DNA of 64,000 nucleotides from Channallabes apus (lineage: Eukaryota > Chordata > Actinopteri > Siluriformes > Clariidae). Where the stretch lies: NCBI GenBank assembly GCA_030522415.1, contig CM060124.1:26409454-26473453 (forward strand), given 5' to 3'. A program made the translations under genes and the position numbers. Under the pieces are notes generated by a model. It did no database searches. It was not told the DNA's origin and saw only the letters and a program-made list of their open reading frames with translations. Of the stretch, positions 1-11,393 are shown piece by piece. Every line of letters starts with the position of its first letter. The first letter of the stretch is position 1.

Positions 1-659
1 TGAAAAGCATTTGGGATTCATCCTAGTTTGGTATATGGATCAAAGGCAATTCAGAACAACTAAGAAGCAGTTACTTAGGAGATAAAGTGTTGTTGAAGAC
101 AGCATAACATTAGCTGATCTGTTTTCTTGCTGAAATCACTTACAGTACATGACAAGCTTACACTGTGGGGTTTGCAAGGCAGCTACTGTATTCTCCACGC
201 TTGCTGGTACCATGTACCACCACTGAATTTTTTTAGTGGTTTTAAGGTAACTCAATGGAAGAATTCACTGAGTCTGATTGCTTCATTAAATCACAGTCGC
301 ACCATACATTCTTGGTATAGCATAATCTGAGCACATCTTGGATTTATTGTGCTCTCTAGTCAGGTTCATGCAAATAGAGCAAGGGGAGAGGGGACAGGCT
401 GCTGTTTGATGATATATGAAATTTATATCTGTAATATAACTGACTTTTTGGCCAAGACCAATTCCATGACTATGTTGACATGGGTGGTGGTAAAATTGAC
501 ATCACCTTGGTCAAAGAAGCTTTGGTCTTCAAGGTGATAGTCATTAATTAGTCATGAAGAATTCCAATCATGTCATTGCTCATCAGTATTGAAACATCTG
601 AAGAAACCATGAAGGACCACAAGTTGTCATTTTGACTTGCAAGACAACAACTTGATTAT

Positions 660-1495
660 TTCATGAAATGTCTCTCTGATGCTGATCTCAGGCTCACTTA
701 CTTCTTGAATCAAGAAGGTACATGTGCTTCTGAATGCATATCACATCTTAAAGCATATTCCCAGACAGAAAAAGAGAGTAACATTAAGTCAAAATACATT
801 GAATCAATCTATGAACTTCTGAAAAAAGGCAGTCTGTGGCTTGGCAATGGATTGAAGATGGCTCACATCCAGTGGAGAAAACAGAAAAAAAAAGTCCACC
901 TGGCTGCACAGTTTTTCAGTGGTGTAGCTGTGTGGCAATGGATATAAGTGCTGTGATAATGCCTTGAAGCTCAAGGTTTTTTGATGGTCTCAAAGGTTGC
1001 AATCCTTTTGGAAAAGGTTACAAATCTCTACTCAGGGCGTCAACTAAAGCAAGTGCTGAGACCACTGAATGCTTCTATGGGTTGTTTCAGAAGAATAGCA
1101 AGATTGTACCACATCATGTGACAAAAAGACACCAATATATGGCTTCACTGTAAATAGAAGAGTGTTTAGAATATACAATGACCTATTTACAGCATGGGCA
1201 CAACAACAACCCCAATGTCAGACGGTTCAAAGGACCCTGCAAACACCTGTTAGGAGAAAGACTGATGTACTTGAATCAACCCATACTGATGTCAGTGTGA
1301 CAAAAGGAACAGAAGTGTAGTCAATAGAAGTGGATTTGACTGAACTTGCTAGAAAGTCAGCATACCATAAAGAACCAGTGGTAATGATCAAGTTCAACGG
1401 TGCTAGTGGGAAGACTCAAAGACACAGAGTAAGGCTTCATGAGGACCAAGATTTATTTACCAATGAGGCTCAATACCAGATTCAATCCAACATCT
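660..1495 (+). pseudogene. Unrecognised decayed coding remnant
   Basis: I do not recognise this product. A 94-codon ORF (663-947, beginning MKCLSDADLRL) is followed by a 58-codon open stretch in another frame (about 978-1151, containing CNPFGKGYKSLL and SAETTECFYGLF). A third stretch (about 1140-1495, containing FRIYNDLFTAWAQ and KFNGASGKTQRHRV) holds a single internal TAG. Three consecutive protein-like stretches broken by few lesions look like an old coding sequence rather than chance ORFs, and the composition is not low-complexity. No start context, splice site or known motif is obvious. It could be a retrocopy of a host gene or a transposon-encoded protein. The 127-330 open frame just upstream may belong to it but gives no further clue. 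Confidence 0.4.
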
Positions 1496-1646
1496 GAGGG
1501 GTGATGAACAGGCTAAAACGCCAAGGCAGACATGAGCTAGACAGCAGCAAGTTAAAAAAAAAGAAAAAGAAATAAATTACACAGACAATGAATCTAGAAA
1601 CTATAAAACTCAGAATTCAAACTGTAAATCTTTTTCTTGTCTATAA

Positions 1647-1911
1647 CAGGGGTGGCCAACCCTTGTCCTCAAGACCACAACCCTGCATATTTTCAAATTA
1701 TGCATGAACTACTCATTGGTAATTACCTAGAATAGGTGTATTAGTTAATCTAAAACTGGAAGATACCACTTTGTCTTCCCTCACTCCACCCTCATCTAAG
1801 ACGGTATCTTCCAGCTTCTGATTGACAACACAGTTAACCAGCAGTTAATATTGCAGGGACAGTTGGAAGAACTGCAGAACTGTGGTTCTTAAGGACCAGG
1901 GCTGGCTACCT
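1647..1911. mobile_element. hAT-type non-autonomous element (MITE)
   Basis: The element starts CAGGGGTGGCCAACCC and ends with the imperfect inverse GGGCTGGCTACCT. It is flanked on both sides by the perfect 8-bp duplication GTCTATAA (1639-1646 and 1912-1919). An 8-bp duplication of the form nTCTAnAn and CAGGGG-type ends are hallmarks of the hAT superfamily. It is 265 bp long and has no coding capacity. An internal inverted pair (GGAAGATACC at about 1759 and GGTATCTTCC at about 1803) suggests a central hairpin. Confidence 0.85.
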
Positions 1912-1919
1912 GTCTATAA

Positions 1920-2815
1920 GAGGTCATTATTCATTTAACCTGATCAAATAGGAAATAAGAGTAGTAAAAGAAGGGGTGCAAATATCAGGGTAAGGTGCCC
2001 TTTTGTGGTCTGGTGGACCAGAGTTGTGGGTAAATATGACATGTCAGTAATCACAAACAAGGATTTTAACCCAGGATGGTAATACACAACGAGTAGTCTC
2101 TTGTACAGGCTGAATATAAAGGTTATTCTGTTAAAAATTAAAGTTAAATTATGTTGTTCATATCAATGTCAAAGTCAGTGCCTTGTTTATTGGACTTGGA
2201 GTTCAGAAATAATAAAATGTTTTGCTGTAAATGTACAATAACATGAAAACATCTCAGGCATGGAAACGCTATAAAGCAGAAATTCCATACCAGATGATTT
2301 TCATCTTAGGGAATTGCTGGTGTAGCTCACAAAGGTCTGTCTATATTGCTTCAAGCATGTCCAGACACCTGTGATGCCCTAAATTATTTTTGGTGGTCCA
2401 CTAAAAGAAAATATCTGGAGCTGTATTTCTTTTAAAGGATTTATGAGGAAAGAAAAGGGAAAAAGTCAAACCACTTCATTCCTCCTTGACCAAACCAGTG
2501 AACCAGAGTATTTAGGCTGAGGTCATTCCCTGTGGTCATTTTCCCACAGTGAATATAATATAACTGTGCCCAATGATCCAAATTCTGGGGCCTGATGTTG
2601 AATAGTGTATAAAATAACACATTTTAAGTTGTGTTTCTGAAACAGTAAACTGAATGTAAACAAACTCATGATATAATATATACTGTAGAACAATAATGGA
2701 TTTCTTTATTTTTAAACTTACAATTATCTTAGTTTATTGTTAGTTTAAGCCATACATTATTACTGTATGTTAGTTCTAAGGTGAGTATGGACTATAGTTT
2801 ATAGAGTTTTTTTCT
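1920..2815. other. AT-rich stretch without recognised features
   Basis: No ORF of protein-like composition, no inverted repeat and no repeat family is recognised here. It appears to be ordinary non-coding DNA. Confidence 0.5.
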
Positions 2816-3700
2816 ATATACACCATAATTTCTCATAGTATTACCATAGAATTCCAGACACTACCTTGGTGGTTGTCAACACAGGACATTATATAAAATA
2901 ACAGGAAGCATACTGTGGCACGTCAGTTAGTACCGTGGTAGTTCTATGGTGTGTGCCAGCATAGTTTGGTAGATGTCTACAATGGTAAGTTTGTACTGTA
3001 CACCTTCTACCCTATTGTCTCCTGTATATTAGTGTACACTACAGGTATGGTACTTTATAGTACAGGCAGTACCATCTCATTGTATGTAATATTAAGAATT
3101 TCAACATTTACTATGGTATTAATTTTATTCATTTAATTTATTGTGATAATACAGTGGTATTATAATATTTATATATTACCATTATGGTACAAAAACAGGT
3201 GGTGATATGGTGGCTCAGGTGGTGAAGGCTCAAGGCTCTAGGTGATGTAGTGGCTCAGGCGGCAAAGGATCTAGGTTCTAGGCTCTAGGTTGTTGATTTA
3301 GGGATTTGAGGATCTGGGAAAGAGCCATTGGTGGTTTTCCACACCCCATACTATCCAGTCACTGCATGCAGTGCCGGTCCCAAGCCCAGTTAGAAAAAAA
3401 AATGGTGTGGACTGTGTCAGGAAGTGCATCCGGCATAAAAAGCCCGTTCCAAGTTGACAGGATGGAAGCAGCCGAGAGGTTGCTGGTACAGATTTTATGG
3501 TACAAACACACGCATAACATATTTTTGATAGTATGCTGATACTGTACCATACTATAGTAACTGTTCCATTATACCTATGTTTGAACCATGTACCATAGTG
3601 TGGTACATGCACTATATCAGCAAATAAGTACCATAGTATTGTCAAAAATAGCATGGTATTATATTACATGGTAACCCTACCATGGACAATTTGCTTATGG
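2816..3700. repeat. Palindromic-word repeat (TACCATGGTA-like)
   Basis: The sequence is dense in short self-complementary words such as ACCATGG, GTACCATAG, TACCGTGGTA and TACTATGGTA, in both orientations and at irregular spacing. The same words recur at 26,041-26,100, 26,573-26,770 and 27,400-27,600. It looks like a diverged dispersed or satellite-like repeat. The SINE remnant at 3,338-3,460 lies inside it. Confidence 0.5.
3338..3460 (+). repeat. Degenerate SINE body remnant
   Basis: The words ACACCCCATAC, CAGTGCCGGTCCCAAGCCC and GTCAGGAAGTGCATCCGGC match, in order, the body of the tRNA-Gly-derived SINE at 48,723-48,961. The tRNA-like head is missing or unrecognisable, and an A-run replaces part of the body. 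This is an old copy of the same family on the same strand. Confidence 0.75.
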
Positions 3701-4538
3701 GGTAACATGAGCTAGCACTATTTTATATATGCGGTTCCATATTCTAACTTGCTATTATATCTTGTTTTAAATTGTCAATAGTAGAAATGTGAATGTGTTA
3801 ACCTTTTAGAGATTTTGATTTGTCCCATCCAACTCAGGTCACACCTCCTGTCATTATACTCTAACTGTTTCTCAATACTCATTCTGTACACAAAGAAACA
3901 TTCAAAAATTGACCAAAAAGCTAAAACAGCATTACATAATTATTTATTTAAATACTCTAAATGTCATGTTTTAGCTCAGAATCGATCTCGCCCCAGAGAA
4001 CCGAGACCTCCATATTGGTTTTCATGCAGCGCGTGATGAATCGCTGCCGTATAAAAGGTTATGATGATGGATGACGAGACTCTCTCGGTACTGGGAATAA
4101 ATATGCATCAACTTGATGATTATTTAACTGTTCCCTTTTACAGGTGGAAGAAAACACGGCAGCGGTGAGTTATTTAATAACAGAGAACGCAGAGCCTCGC
4201 AAACATCCTCATCATGTGGGGAGTAAAACAGCAACGTGACCTCCATCAGCACCAGAGTCAATTAAACTCGCATGTTATAATCACACTTCAATTATACGCA
4301 TAATTATCTAGCACCCTATAATGAATTAAAAAAAGATGAATATAAGCTAATTGCTAATCACACACTTTGTACCAAATAAGTTCAAGAGACAGTCTGTTTA
4401 ACATATTTATTTATTTTAATATTTCTGTAGTCTTTAATTTTCCCTTAACGTTTCACCTTTTCATTTGGCATGCTCTGTTTTTTATTTTTATGTCATTGGC
4501 CCTTGATTATATTTATACTTTAGTTTTGAAATGAATTT
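3701..4538. other. Mostly unique non-coding sequence
   Basis: No gene is recognised. The stretch 3,960-4,280 is less AT-rich than its surroundings and contains the possible microexon listed at 4,144-4,164. Otherwise nothing is seen. Confidence 0.4.
4144..4164 (+). other. Possible 21-nt microexon
   Basis: A pyrimidine-rich tract ending TTCCCTTTTACAG (to 4,143) is followed by 21 nt and then the consensus donor GTGAGT (4,165-4,170). The 21 nt read in one frame as VEENTAA with no stop, and the length is a multiple of three. This is a splice-signal match only. No neighbouring exons are recognised, so chance is a real possibility. Confidence 0.15.
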
Positions 4539-4561
4539 AGTTCTTTCTTTCTTTCTCTTTT

Positions 4562-4597
<36 letters not shown>

Positions 4598-4608
4598 TTC
4601 TTTTTTCA
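4539..4608. repeat. (CTTT)n microsatellite
   Basis: CTTT/TTTC tetranucleotide run with a few interruptions. Confidence 0.95.
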
Positions 4609-5144
4609 GTTTTTTTTGACTGGTCTTCAGCTTCATCTGAGCTGTTTTTCATTCGTTTCAGCAGCTTTGTCTAGTTCAGAACCGATTGTATATCCCTGGT
4701 TTCTCAGGTATGCATGAGAAGAAACCAGGAGCTTCAGGGGAGCTGATGCTTAATCAGCGACTGAGACACGTCTCTCAGGAGCAGAACCCCAGGACCAGGT
4801 CTTAAAGAAAAAAATGAGGTTAGTATATTTTGAATATATGTTTTCCTCTGGGTCATTTCTCTTCTCTCTTCTTTCTTCTTCTTCTACTTCGTATTATTCT
4901 TCTTCTTTTCCATTTTTTCTCCTACTGCCATTGGGGCCCATAATGCATCCTTCATGCAAACGAATATTTCATGGCTTTTCCTTCTGAGATTTTTCCTAAG
5001 GGGGAGAGAAATATTTAATTTTTAAAACGGAGCCTGGCTTCTGATATGTGAGAGCTGATGCAATTCCAATGCTGAGGCATTGTGTAGTGGTGCAATGTTC
5101 TATCGCATCACCCCAGGCCATCTCTTTAGGTTTTATAGCCAAGT
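4609..5144. other. Non-coding, pyrimidine-rich in part
   Basis: A TTCTTC-rich patch occurs at about 4,859-4,920. No gene or repeat family is recognised. Confidence 0.4.
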
Positions 5145-5186
5145 AACAACAACAACAACAATAATAATAATAATAATAATAATAAT
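5145..5186. repeat. Compound (ACA)n(ATA)n microsatellite
   Basis: ACA repeats run into ATA repeats. The tyrosine/cysteine-rich minus-strand ORF across it is an artefact of the repeat. Confidence 0.95.
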
Positions 5187-5690
5187 CAGCATTGATCATT
5201 ATTCATCAAATAATTTAAGATAACCAGATCAACTTTATACATCCAAAAATACAATTGAGGATTTTAGCAAAATTCTTTCTTCAATTGGATTAGAAATGAT
5301 TTCTTCAGATTATTTTTCCTTTTTTTACAGTATGTTAAAAATTGCTTGTACATTGTCTTGTACCGGGGTTAACATGCATTCTGGGCGATCTGATCATAAG
5401 TGGACAGGGCCTTGTTTGGACTGCTAGCCCATCATATTTTTTGCCATATCCAGATTTGATTCAATTTAGAAGCACTTTGCTTTCATGTAGGCTGAACAGC
5501 AAAAAAAACTGACTAGAATAGTTCGTGTAAGAACAGCACTGTCAAATAATTTTCAAAACTCATCAACCACCATGATGAAACTGGCTCCCATGAAGATCAT
5601 CCCAGCCATCCAAAATAAAATTGGAAGGCGTGTACAAACTTTTGACTCATATTGTAGTTGGAGGTAAAATTGCTGGGTAATAGCAGTAAT
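5187..5690. other. Non-coding stretch
   Basis: Nothing recognised beyond ordinary AT-rich sequence. Confidence 0.4.
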
Positions 5691-5830
5691 AGGGGCAGGG
5701 ATAGTTCAGTGGATAAGACATTGGCCTACTGATCAGAAGGTCCTACTGTAGGTTCAAAGCCCACCAACAAGCTTCCTCGAGCATGGCACTTCACCCTCAA
5801 ATGCTCAAATAACTTTTGGAGCATCTTGAT
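5691..5830 (+). repeat. tRNA-derived SINE, degraded
   Basis: The head GGCAGGGATAGTTCAGTGG resembles a tRNA A box and GGTTCAAAGCCC resembles a B box, 40-50 bp apart as in RNA polymerase III promoters. The following text (CACCAACAAGCTTCC, GAGCATGGCACTTCACCCTC) resembles, in decayed form, the body of the SINEs at 33,585 and 40,605. Tail and target duplication are not clear. Confidence 0.65.
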
Positions 5831-6872
5831 AACAATAAGCAACCAAATAATCACTTACAGAATGAAAAAAGTATTTTTGGAAATCATAGTGAGAGACATT
5901 CATGTTTGTTCTTTCCTCTAGCCAATCATTAGTCATTATGTAAGTAAATAAGAAAATGTTTTTCTATCTTTTGTTCTCATTTGAAATATTAGCTATCCAA
6001 ATTGGCCCAAGCAAATGCTTTTTTTCTTTAATTATACCAATTATCTCACCATGTTCCACTTGAGATGGATAAAAGACACATCCATCCATTTATAAAGCAC
6101 AGTCTTCTTAATTAAAAAAACAAAAAACATCTTTGACATGTCTTGTTTGACCGATTAGTTTCTGTATTGAGTGTTTCACTCATTAAAGTTGTTTAATAAG
6201 AAGAATGCTAAATATTCGTCATCACAATCCCTGGTTCTACAGCCAAGGATAACAACCAAAAAAAGACACACTTCACAGTGAAGCTCATAATGAAGTCAGA
6301 ACAGAGACTGCTGCGTGGTCTCCTGAGGAAGAAAGAAAACTTCTCGGTGTGTAATCTTTGTGCAGAATGGAACGACAACTTGAAGTTATTTCATGCTGCT
6401 TTGTGCATAAAACATAAAACAAGCAGACGCTGTGCTTTAGCTGAGTTAATGAAAACTGCGGGGTGTCTTTTACATGCTGGGGTAGAAAAAAAAAGGAATA
6501 ATCCAAACAGTCCAAGGCTTCAAGTCAATGCCAATTATTCCAATTTATAGGAAAATAAGTCATTTTTAAATTCGAATAAGAACATGGCTTCAATCCTCTT
6601 TTTTTTTATTTTTATCTTTTTTTATTGTTATTTTCCAATATCCTTTTCCTAAATTAAGAATCTAAAATAGTCTGAGCAAACCCACAAAAAAGTTGCTAGC
6701 TAATTGACCCCAAATGCTACAACATCAAGGAAGTCATCATAAATTTCTGCTGTACTTTTCCTATTTATGATCATTCAGCATTTTTATCGTAACAACAGTT
6801 TGCTGGCGAATGGTTGATCAAAGTATATGTTTTTGAAAACAGCAAACCAGAGACAATTTATCTTGCCAACAT
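5831..6872. other. Non-coding stretch
   Basis: The overlapping ORFs at 6,278-6,550 on both strands have no recognisable domain. No other structure was seen. Confidence 0.4.
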
Positions 6873-6947
6873 CCCAGATAGCACAAGTACGTCGCGGAGA
6901 CGTCTGCTAAAGAGCATATCATCTGGTAAACATCGCGTTCATTTTTT
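6873..6947. repeat. Dispersed repeat with CCCAGATAGCA end, copy 1
   Basis: About 70 bp beginning CCCAGATAGCACAAGTACGT matches 57,479-57,545 with few differences. The first 11 bp equal the left terminus of the 7.4-kb element at 32,803. This is probably the terminal part of a DNA transposon. Words such as GACGTCT and ACATCGT recur to about 7,010. No matching right end was found nearby. Confidence 0.7.
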
Positions 6948-7368
6948 CGCCTGTTTGAGCTGTTAAATGATACATCGTCTTTACATCTATAAGACGTCTA
7001 TACGATGTATCTTTATCATCCGAAATTTGCTGGTATGTGGACGGGAAGCTGCAGCATCAGCTATGATTTGAATGATTTAAGGGGAAATACGTGAATTTAT
7101 TTTTTATTTAGTGGCGGAAACGGGCTTCCATAGGTTTATTCAGAAGAACTACATGAAGAAAAATATCTAACGTTAATTAAGTGTAATTGAGAAAAGACTG
7201 GTTTATGTTTATTAAATTATTGTAATTGTTTCTTTTAACTTACGGCTTCAGCTATGAGGAATCCAATCCTTCAGTCTCTGACAGAATCGGATGCTGAAAA
7301 ATTCATCAAAGATTTCCTTCGCTTGGCCCCAGTGGGGATGTAATTTTTTGTTATTTGTTATGCATGTA

Positions 7369-7441
7369 CACACTAAAAAATGCTGGGTTGTTTTTTCAAC
7401 CCAAACGCTGGGTTGCCGCTGTTGGGTCATTTTTCTGGGTT
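7369..7441. repeat. Short MITE-like repeat (GCTGGGTTG motif)
   Basis: The text CACTAAAAAATGCTGGGTTG, then TTTTCAACCCA, GCTGGGTTG and GTTGGGTCA is internally repetitive and partly inverted. It has the look of a common teleost MITE. Boundaries are approximate. Confidence 0.5.
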
Positions 7442-8582
7442 CACCGGTGTATTCAGCGGCTGTCAGTCAGCTTAGTGTCTCTCTTGAGCTCCCACACCGC
7501 TGATGACGGTTCATCCTCCTCGGGCATTTAAGGGTAAATGATGTTAAATACAAGGTCTGTATACACATGTTCACGCTCCTAAGTCACATATCACGGAAAA
7601 ATTATTACTATATGTAACATTTATTACTGTTACCGTGTTAAGATTACACACAAACCTTCCGGCTGGTCTGAGGTACTGGATGATAATTTAGCTGAGAATA
7701 GCTGCTAGTTAGCCAAAGAACCCCACCTGTGTATGATACAGAAACGGCTAAGATGTCTGAGCTTTTTAGCTTTCTCTGTAAAATGTTTGCAGGGTTACGA
7801 AGATGGTGAAGTGATGAATGAACGCTAAACTGATAGCTGTAGTGCTAGCATGACGCAGGGATTTAGTTAGGTTGCTAGCGTTAGCAGCCACATATCTTTC
7901 TAAATAGAAACGAAATACTGATCATAAATGTCACCTGCTGTTTAGCGATGATTAATCATGTTATTTTAGTTTAAGCTATTTCTTGTATTTTTAATCACAC
8001 TTAAAATACCGGCGGTTATATGCGCGTGTTTAATCTTACCGGTTCTGGTTTCGGTCTGTTCTCATGAGTTGTGAAGCGAGAAGAACAAAGTTCTTGAACA
8101 ATAAATATTGTTCATTTGCTAAATTAAGTATCATGAATTTTTATTGAATTTCTATCTCTGTATTTTTTCACAGCAGTTTGTGACTGAAAGTGTCCTGCCC
8201 GCATCTGACTTCAGGAGTTTCCTGACCAACCGTATCTAACGGTCATATTTAAAAGTCATAACGTACAGTTAAAGTACAAAACGTTTCTGTTGGTGTTTAA
8301 TTTTTTTTTCCAGGATTAATACTTATTTGGGGTGTTTTATGTTTTATACATCTTTTCAAATTGAGACCTCATTTGTAAGCTGCTGGTGTAAAACAGTAAA
8401 TATAAAATAAAAATCTCTGTTTTATCCGTTTGTCTTATGCTTCCTTCCTTCACAGAATTCTGTTGACAATGGTTAATTATAATTAACCGAGGGTATTTAA
8501 TTAAAATAATGGGAGGGGGGTGTTTTAATAAAACGACGTCTATCCGACATGAATCAGAACTTTGGCAGATGTATAAACATCT
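7442..8582. other. Non-coding stretch
   Basis: No gene is seen. GACGTC words near 8,535 echo those at 6,960-7,010 and 10,480-10,600, so part of this may belong to one larger decayed element. Confidence 0.35.
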
Positions 8583-10453
8583 GGGCCAGGTTTCTCGATA
8601 ACGCACACTATTCGCGAGCTACGTAGACTCTTAAGATATATCTTACGTTAAGTGATAACTTTTCTAAGTGTCTAACTTTTCTCGAACTGTCTCTTAGGAG
8701 TCTTCTTAAGTCGCTGCCTCTTACGTCCGACGTTACAAGGCGCTGTCTACAGTGAAGGTCCTGAATTAGCGGACATCGGTTGCTCAGGAATCGATTTTTG
8801 ACTCCTTTTGCATGACAGCATTAAGAAAGACGGCACTTTATATGCAAATTAAACATTGCACTAAATTCTTTTAATAGTGTTGATTTCGACATGGGTTAAC
8901 TTAACAATAACATGTCATAATAGACAAATATATAAATTAATATTAATTAATATAATAATATAATATATAATATTTTCATGTAACATATGGCGGTTAAACG
9001 AACCGGGTATACAATCATAGTTGATGGACAAACAGCTGATAACACTCTTCACCAGCTTCAGAAACAATGTGAAGTGTCAGTTGTTGGGGTTGTATAGCGC
9101 ACTTATGGAATGAATACGATGAGATGACAGAGTGGAGGTTTAATACCCCTATCTCACACGCGGGGCCGTAAGTGCGGTTCATTATGATTCAGTGCGAGTT
9201 TTGGTGCTGTTATTACGTTTCCATCTTACCAGGCAAAAAAAATAAACATGTTTAACATGCGGAAGCTCGCGGACCTTGTAGATCTTCGCGGACCGTCGGG
9301 TGGATCACAGTGCCTAATACCCCTCTCTCACCTGTGTGGCCTGACTCATCTCCGTGAGCTGCCGCGATTGCCCGCGACGTTCCTTTAACGTTCCGCAAAG
9401 TTCTGCAAAGTCTGCAAGCTTCTGCGAGGACCAGGAAAAAATTAAACGTTGAATTTTTCACGCGGAAAGATGGAAACGTAATCACAGCGCAAAAACTCGG
9501 GGTGAATCATGATCAAACCTACGGTCACAGCGCGAGCCCGTGCAGGTGAGATAGGGGTATAACACACCGCATCTCACAGCGAGTCAAACCGCATAAGTGA
9601 ATACTGTAGGAGTATTAAACATTACAATCACCCAGAAACATGAATGGATGTTTGAAATTCCCAAGGTTATTTTCTCATTAACTAAATCAAATTTCATAAA
9701 AATAAAACGTGTCAAAAGAAAAACCCATAAAGTCATGGATAATGGCTAATGATCAATGAAACATATTTTAAACAAAAAGCAGCGAGTAGCTGGACATCGG
9801 GACGGGGAGTGTACAATAAGTACGACGCGTTGGCCTGGCACGCGCAGGTCTGAGCAGCTCAAGAAGCTCCATAATCTGTTGCCTTGGAAGGCAAAACTTT
9901 TATTTTAATATTTTTTTAATAATGACCACGGGGAAAATATGAAAAGGGCTGAAGTTTTGTCTAAAGGAAAAATGTACATGACCCACACGGCTCCACGGAC
10001 CGCGCCGTCTTCAGTTTAACACAACACCACGCTCGCTGCCAAATTGTTCGCCACCTGTTTAATATTAATTGTGATTGGCAATTTTAATGCATTAGTCACA
10101 TTATGAAATAGGCTAATTAAAAGTCACTCTTCTGATATCAAATAAAATAAAATTCTTAAACAGGTCTACAGTATATTCCATCATTAATACGACTTTGATA
10201 ACGTGCCATAATGTGTTTGCATACACCGCTGATTTATAAAGACTGCTGCTCAGTGGCGGCGACTAGTGTCTAGAGCTGAAACTACGCTAAGAATGAGTTA
10301 AGGTTGGTTCAGACCAACCTTACGAACGTGTGACTTAGCTAAGAGATACTTAGCATAAGAACGTTTCGGGAAATGCGCCATAAAGTTAAGAGAGAGGTTA
10401 AGGTACAACTTAAGAACTACTTAGCGATAAGAAGCTTTTGAGAAACCGGGCCC
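8583..10453. mobile_element. Non-autonomous TIR DNA element, about 1.87 kb
   Basis: The left end GGGCCAGGTTTCTCGATAA is matched by the inverse of the right end (GGGCCCGGTTTCTCAAAAG read on the minus strand). Inside each end, sequence rich in TTAAG/CTTAAG and TCTTA words continues the similarity loosely. There is no transposase ORF. The target duplication is unclear, so the superfamily is unassigned. It carries a second inverted-repeat element at 9,143-9,562 and lies just upstream of the retroelement remnant at 10,585. Confidence 0.7.
9143..9562. mobile_element. MITE with long inverted repeats, nested
   Basis: ATACCCCTATCTCAC at the left is inverted at the right (GTGAGATAGGGGTAT). The similarity continues inward through GATTCA, GCGCTGT and ATTACGTTTCCATCTT on both arms, giving arms of roughly 100 bp. 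It is about 420 bp long, with only chance ORFs. A partial copy of the end motif (TAATACCCCTCTCTCACCTG, about 9,316) sits in the middle. Confidence 0.75.
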
Positions 10454-10584
10454 TGATTAACATCGTCTAAAGAGCGGATCGGTCTTAAATACGTAGGCTA
10501 AGCGTCGTTCTAACATCGGAAACGGACGTCTCGGCGAGGTCTGCCAGATGAGCAAACGCCCTCTGCCAGACATCTGCCAGATGA

Positions 10585-11169
10585 AAAAGACGACATCACA
10601 TAGAGAGCATCGTACTTCCTCCACCGCCTGGCTTCGAGGACATTGCGCTTCCTCCTCTGCCACCTCAGCCCGGCTATGAGATCGTCACGCCAGCTCCTCA
10701 ACCACCAAGCTCCGAGGACGTCACGTCAGCTCCTCAGCCGTCAAGTTCCGCGGACGTCGCATCAGCTCCTCAGCTGCTAAGCTCCGCGGACGTCGCATCA
10801 GCTCGGCAGCAGCCAAGTTCCACGGATGTCACATCAGCTCTCCAGCCACCAAGCTCCGCGGACATCGCATCAGCTCCTCGGCTGCCAAGCTCCGCGATCG
10901 TCGTGCCCGTTCGGCAACCGGATTCTGAGAACTTCGTGCGAGCTGGGCGGCCCGGCTCTAATGCTCCAAAGCCAGCGCCGTCACCCAGCTTCAGGGTCAT
11001 TAGCCCAGTTCCAGCTCAGCAGCCGTTGGACTTTGGGGACTCTGTTAGGCAGGCACTACAGTCCTGCTCAAGGGAAAACATCAAACGCCTCTGTGACGGT
11101 TCTGTGACGCCTCAAGACACGGAGCATTGGAAAGGGAGCCCAGGGAGCGTTCCGAAGGAGCGTTTTTAA
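10585..11169 (+). pseudogene. 3' end of LTR-retroelement ORF with 12-residue repeats
   Basis: An open frame of 194 codons runs from just after a TGA at 10,582 to the TAA at 11,167. The first in-frame ATG is only at 10,903, so this is a truncated 3' portion. It begins KRRHHIESIVLPPPPGF and then carries about six copies of a 12-residue unit of the type SSADVASAPQLL, encoded by 36-bp repeats at about 10,693-10,908. A Ser/Pro-rich tail ends PGSVPKERF. Eleven bases after the stop come a G6 tract, TAC and an LTR start. That is the layout of a Ty3/gypsy pol C-terminus, polypurine tract and 3' LTR. No catalytic domain remains; the upstream part is missing. The assignment rests on position and composition. 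Confidence 0.55.
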
Positions 11170-11180
11170 ATGGGGGGTAC

Positions 11181-11393
11181 TGTAAGGGTTAACCCCTAGA
11201 GGGTACCAAAACGCCCACTGATTATGTTTGTTTTGTTTCGGTTTAGTTTCAGTTGGACTTCATTTCCCATAGGAAATCCCATTTTGCTTTTGCTGTAATA
11301 TATCAATATATAAAAGACTAATATAAAAAGACTAATCTGAAGTCCTTGTCCTTATGCCACGCACACGTTCACACAAGACCCGACTTCATGACA
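11181..11393 (+). repeat. Probable 3' LTR
   Basis: It follows a polypurine tract (TGGGGGG, then TAC), exactly as the intact gypsy LTR at 17,757 does, and starts TGTAAGGGTTAACCCC. A plausible end is ...CTTCATGACA. Both ends fit TG...CA. There is no second LTR to compare with, so the right boundary is inferred. Confidence 0.5.
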
